Source: JBAQMG01 sp049302575
GTDB taxonomy: Bacteria > Bacillota > Desulfitobacteriia > Desulfitobacteriales > Desulfitobacteriaceae
DNA: 64,000 nt
Direction of reading: 5' to 3'
NCBI GenBank assembly: GCA_049302575.1
Contig: JBAQMG010000004.1
Coordinates: 22,888-86,887 of the forward strand
In this document: positions 60,741 to 64,000 of the stretch, piece after piece
How positions within the stretch are numbered: the stretch's first letter is position 1
Layout: the number at the start of each line of letters is the position of its first letter
Made by a program: the position numbers and the translations under genes
Notes under the pieces: generated by a model
What the model was told of the DNA's origin: nothing
Databases searched by the model: none
The model's input: only the letters and a program-made list of their open reading frames with translations

Positions 60741-61577
60741 TTGAAAGCCATAGCTTTTGTAGATTATGAAAATATTTGGACTGGATTAGCAGAACGCGGA
60801 TTGAACTTAACCCCAGAGCAACTTGTGCATTCCATACAACAATTTGCAGAGCACTCAGGTGATGATTTATTGGCAATCTATTTATTTGCCAATTTTGATC
60901 GGGAGGAATTTTGGCGAATGCAAACAACCTTCGAAAAAACTAATGTTTTTACTAGGCATGTTTATGGGAAAAATAACTTTTCGAAAACTGCTTTGCGTCA
61001 TAATGCTGCAGACTTAGAACTTATGCTCGAGGCACAGGAAATATTGTTAACGCGACCAGCAACTGTTGATTTGTTCATTCTACTCACAGGTGATGGAGAC
61101 TTTTTACCATTAATTCGTAAAATACGTTCCTGGGGAAAAGAAGTTAAAGTTGTTGGAGTGGAGGGTAGTGTTAGTCAAACTTTACAACCATATTGTGCAA
61201 ATTCAGAGGTTTTTAATGAATTATTTGCCAGTGGTTCAAAAGTTGGGTATAATGCTACCCAAGACTTAGATCAAGGAATTCAGATCATAGGGCATTTACA
61301 AACGAGATTGCCCTATGTAGCCTCCACTAAGGCAAGGGCAGCCTTGAGTGAACAATTAGGGCTTTCAATTCCACAAGTTAAGGAACTTATTAGCTTGACT
61401 CGCAAAGAGGGAATACTGATCGAACGAGAACATCCAGATGTTAGTTTGAAGATTGGTAGGACGAAAATCTATTTGCTTAAGCTTGAACACCCCAAAGTGA
61501 AGCAGGCTCTAGGTTCAATGTATGATGAGGTGAGTCAAAGATACATTAAATTGAATACTGTGAGCTATTATGAATAA
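60741..61577 (+). CDS. NYN-domain (LabA/DUF88) protein
   Basis: 278 residues. The NYN (PIN-like nuclease) domain spans about 1-150 with the acidic residues in AFVDYENIWTGL, NAADLELMLEAQE and LLTGDGDFLPLIRKIRSWGK, expected for a metal-dependent RNase. The C-terminal 100 residues (ARAALSEQLGLSIPQVKELI, TRKEGILIEREHPD) look like a winged helix. TTG start behind GGGGGTGAG. No partner is nearby; the RNA target is unknown. Confidence 0.85.
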   Translation: MKAIAFVDYENIWTGLAERGLNLTPEQLVHSIQQFAEHSGDDLLAIYLFANFDREEFWRMQTTFEKTNVFTRHVYGKNNFSKTALRHNAADLELMLEAQEILLTRPATVDLFILLTGDGDFLPLIRKIRSWGKEVKVVGVEGSVSQTLQPYCANSEVFNELFASGSKVGYNATQDLDQGIQIIGHLQTRLPYVASTKARAALSEQLGLSIPQVKELISLTRKEGILIEREHPDVSLKIGRTKIYLLKLEHPKVKQALGSMYDEVSQRYIKLNTVSYYE

Positions 61578-61740
61578 AACTAGCTAAGTTTGGTAATTCT
61601 AGATTGTAGTGTTATTAAAGAGTCGGCTCTGGGCAGGGTGGCCAATAACCTTAGGTAGTTCAACTGAGAATAAGAGCGAGTAATAACGAGATAGACTGTG
61701 TATTATGGCGCTAATCTTAGTTGGTTGACTGTCAGGTGGT

Positions 61741-61769
61741 TTGCTTTCCCTACGCCTGTTGCATATTAT
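61741..61769 (+). promoter_or_regulatory. Sigma-A promoter of groESL
   Basis: TTGCTT (61741-61746), 17-bp spacer, TATTAT (61764-61769). The CIRCE operator begins 13 bp downstream, so it covers the expected start of transcription. Confidence 0.7.
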
Positions 61770-61781
61770 TATACCTAGGTG

Positions 61782-61808
61782 TTAGCACTCGACTGAGATG
61801 AGTGCTAA
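61782..61808 (+). promoter_or_regulatory. CIRCE operator (HrcA site)
   Basis: TTAGCACTC, nine-base spacer, GAGTGCTAA: a perfect match to the HrcA-binding consensus, 41 bp before groES. Confidence 0.97.
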
Positions 61809-61848
61809 CAAACTACAAAAAAACAAATTTAAGGAGGGACTTTTCTAG

Positions 61849-62133
61849 ATGAACATTAAACCTCTTGCAGATCGGGTAATTATTAAAGCACTCCCGATGG
61901 AAGAAAAGACTAAAAGCGGGATTATTATGCCTGACACTGCCAAAGAAAAGCCACAAGAAGGCGAAGTAGTAGCAGTCGGACCGGGGAAAATTGAAAAAGG
62001 TGTGCGTATTGCTTTGGATGTCAAAGTGGGAGATCGCGTGATTTATTCAAAGTATGCTGGTACCGAAGTAAAGTATGATGAAGTTGAATATCTTATTCTT
62101 AAAGAGTTAGATGTTTTGGCGATTGTTGGTTAA
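61849..62133 (+). CDS. groES: Co-chaperonin GroES
   Basis: 94 residues, full length. MNIKPLADRVIIKALPMEEK, mobile loop KSGIIMPDTAKEKPQEGEVV and the C-terminal KYDEVEYLILKELDVLAIVG are typical. AAGGAGGGA precedes the start. Heptameric lid for GroEL; 36 bp before groEL and under HrcA/CIRCE control. Confidence 0.98.
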   Translation: MNIKPLADRVIIKALPMEEKTKSGIIMPDTAKEKPQEGEVVAVGPGKIEKGVRIALDVKVGDRVIYSKYAGTEVKYDEVEYLILKELDVLAIVG

Positions 62134-62169
62134 TTTTAAGTAATATAAATATTAAGGAGGAAATAAACA

Positions 62170-63813
62170 ATGGCAAAACAAATAATTTTTAATGAAGAAG
62201 CTCGCCATGCTTTGGAACGCGGCGTTAATGCTTTAGCTGAGGCCGTTCGCGTTACTTTAGGCCCTAAAGGACGCAATGTTGTATTAGATAAAAAATTCGG
62301 TTCTCCTCTGATTACCAATGACGGTGTTACGATTGCTCGAGAAATCGAACTTGAAGATCCTTTTGAAAATATGGGAGCTCAATTAGTTAAAGAAGTAGCT
62401 ACCAAGACCAATGATGTAGCTGGTGACGGAACCACTACAGCAACCGTCTTAGCCCAAGCAATTATTCGCGAAGGGTTAAGAAATGTGGCAGCTGGAGCTA
62501 ACCCAATGGGTATCAAACGTGGGATTGAAAAAGCTGTTGCAGTTATTGTCGAGGAACTCAAAGCCACAGCCAAAACCATCGAGAGTAAAGAAGCCATTGC
62601 CCAAGTTGCTTCGATTTCAGCTGGTGACGTAGCCATTGGTGAACTCATTGCTGAGGCCATGGAGAAAGTTGGCAAAGACGGAGTAATTACTGTTGAAGAA
62701 GCCAAAGGAATGACGACTGAGCTTGAAGTAGTTGAAGGAATGCAATTCGATCGTGGTTATATTTCGGCTTATATGATTACTGATACTGAAAAAATGGAAG
62801 CAGTACTTAATGATGCCTTCATTTTGATTACTGATAAGAAAATTGGCGCGATCCAAGATATCTTACCAGTGTTAGAAAAGGTAGTTCAAGCAGGTCGTCA
62901 ATTATTGATCATATCTGAAGATATCGAGGGAGAAGCTCTCGCTACCTTAGTTGTTAATAAACTTCGCGGAACCTTTACCTGCGTGGGTGTTAAGGCTCCT
63001 GGCTTTGGGGATCGTCGTAAGGCTATGCTCGAAGACATTGCAGTACTTACTGGTGGAACTGTAATTACGGAAGATTTGGGACTAAAACTTGATAACACAA
63101 GCCTTGAAATGCTTGGTCGTGCTCGCCAAATTCGCATAACTAAAGAGGAAACCACAATCGTCGAAGGTGCAGGTAACGCCGACGATATTCTGAAACGTGT
63201 AGAAGCGTTAAAGAAACAAATCGAAGAAACAACCTCCGATTTTGATCGTGAAAAGCTCCAAGAGCGTTTAGCTAAACTATCTGGTGGTGTAGCGGTTATT
63301 CAAGTGGGTGCTGCTACCGAAACAGAAATGAAAGAGAAAAAACTCCGGATTGAAGATGCTTTAGCCGCTACACGTGCTGCTGTTGAAGAAGGTATCGTCT
63401 CTGGTGGTGGTACTGCCCTGATTGACGCAGGTGCAGCTCTTGATAAGCTTGAATTATTTGGGGATGAAAAAACTGGCATGAATATCGTACGCCGTTCGCT
63501 GGAAGAGCCTCTGCGTCAAATTGCCAATAATGCTGGGTTCGAAGGTTCAGTCGTTGTTGAAAAAGTACGTACACACGGACGTGGTGTAGGTTTCAATGCC
63601 TTAACTACTGAATACGAAGATATGATCGCTGCTGGAATCGTTGATCCTGCTAAAGTGACTAGATCAGCTCTGCAAAATGCTGCTTCGATTGCCGCAATGC
63701 TTCTGACCACAGAATGTTTAATCTCAGATATGCCGTCTAAAGATGGCGGTGGCGGTATGCCTGGCGGAATGGGCGGAATGGGCGGAATGGGTGGAATGGG
63801 CGGCATGATGTAA
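62170..63813 (+). CDS. groEL: Chaperonin GroEL
   Basis: 547 residues, full length. Nucleotide-site motifs VTLGPKGRNVVLDKKFG and VAGDGTTTATVLAQAI, the apical-domain GYISAYMITDTEKMEA, and the C-terminal GGM tail (GGMGGMGGMGGMM) are present. AAGGAGG is seven bases upstream. Expressed with groES. Confidence 0.99.
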   Translation: MAKQIIFNEEARHALERGVNALAEAVRVTLGPKGRNVVLDKKFGSPLITNDGVTIAREIELEDPFENMGAQLVKEVATKTNDVAGDGTTTATVLAQAIIREGLRNVAAGANPMGIKRGIEKAVAVIVEELKATAKTIESKEAIAQVASISAGDVAIGELIAEAMEKVGKDGVITVEEAKGMTTELEVVEGMQFDRGYISAYMITDTEKMEAVLNDAFILITDKKIGAIQDILPVLEKVVQAGRQLLIISEDIEGEALATLVVNKLRGTFTCVGVKAPGFGDRRKAMLEDIAVLTGGTVITEDLGLKLDNTSLEMLGRARQIRITKEETTIVEGAGNADDILKRVEALKKQIEETTSDFDREKLQERLAKLSGGVAVIQVGAATETEMKEKKLRIEDALAATRAAVEEGIVSGGGTALIDAGAALDKLELFGDEKTGMNIVRRSLEEPLRQIANNAGFEGSVVVEKVRTHGRGVGFNALTTEYEDMIAAGIVDPAKVTRSALQNAASIAAMLLTTECLISDMPSKDGGGGMPGGMGGMGGMGGMGGMM

Positions 63814-63940
63814 GTAAATTCTGTAGCCCTTGGTGCAGGCGGGTCTGAGGACTCAAAAAACCTAAAAACACCCCAGCGGTAACATTACGGTAACATTTTC
63901 TGATAAAAAAATTAATACCTATGTGGGGTATGTCTATTCT

Positions 63941-63986
63941 AGAGGCTTTTCATGAGTTCACTGAACTTGCGGGAAGCCTCTTTTTT
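63941..63986 (+). terminator. Rho-independent terminator downstream of groEL
   Basis: Arms AGAGGCTT (63941-63948) and AAGCCTCT (63974-63981) enclose a 25-nt loop and run into six T. It lies 128 bp after groEL; a shorter terminator closer to the gene was not seen. Confidence 0.7.
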
Positions 63987-64000
63987 CATTGTCTTGGTGG

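Overview
The window reads as a chromosomal segment of an anaerobic, low-GC, endospore-type Clostridia, most like the Peptococcaceae/Desulfitobacteriaceae (Desulfosporosinus or Desulfitobacterium relatives). Supporting signs are Gram-positive ribosome binding sites with frequent GTG/TTG starts, a CIRCE-controlled groESL, an AprAB/CysDN sulfate-activation cluster, a selenocysteine formate dehydrogenase, a complete methylmalonyl-CoA branch under sigma-54 control, and M-box and Moco riboswitches. The taxonomic call is inference; no rRNA or marker gene is present.

Layout. (1) 1-6.25 kb: sulfur assimilation (metY end, aprA-like, aprB-like, cysD, cysN). (2) 6.3-7.25 kb: decayed DNA, namely the 3' end of a group II intron with expanded tandem repeats, fused to a broken higBA toxin-antitoxin pair. 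(3) 7.4-12.3 kb: an NtrC-type two-component pair, then a CcdA/thioredoxin/CcdA-like thiol-redox operon. (4) 12.7-17.2 kb: a Fur-box-controlled iron operon (FTR1-DUF2318 fusion, two FtsX-type permeases, ATPase). (5) 17.3-20.2 kb: a selenium-linked patch with a LysR pseudogene, a SLAC1/TehA-like membrane selenoprotein whose in-frame TGA is followed by a SECIS-like hairpin, and a selD/cysteine desulfurase chimeric pseudogene. (6) 20.3-27.4 kb: MFS transporter, OmpR-type two-component system with small Met/Gly-rich targets, chemotaxis receptor. (7) 27.7-33.8 kb, minus strand: a second FtsX/ATPase/DUF2318 cluster that carries a polyferredoxin and a YtkA-like protein instead of FTR1. (8) 34-37 kb, minus: an M-box riboswitch controlling an MgtE-like sensor protein without a pore plus an Nramp-related transporter. 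(9) 37-39.4 kb: two membrane proteins and a DnaA-box cluster. (10) 39.4-46.3 kb: formyl-THF cyclo-ligase, NuoE/NuoF-like subunits, a catalytic-domain-less FdhA paralogue, and a convergent Sec-type fdhA. (11) 46.4-56.5 kb, minus: propionyl/methylmalonyl-CoA operon (accC-BCCP fusion, mmdA, epimerase, mutase, sucD, sucC) behind a -24/-12 promoter and a PrpR-like activator. (12) 56.7-60.6 kb: molybdenum cofactor genes with a Moco riboswitch. (13) 60.7-64 kb: NYN-domain protein and groES-groEL.

How the parts fit. The Moco genes, the selenium genes and fdhA serve one enzyme type: a Mo/W-bisPGD, selenocysteine formate dehydrogenase that could pass electrons to NAD through the NuoEF-like subunits. 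The methylmalonyl-CoA operon, with succinyl-CoA ligase, allows propionate formation or oxidation. The two FtsX-type clusters share out the modules of P19/FtrABCD iron uptake loci. A family of low-complexity intergenic repeats recurs at several gene ends and has entered the 3' end of one coding region.
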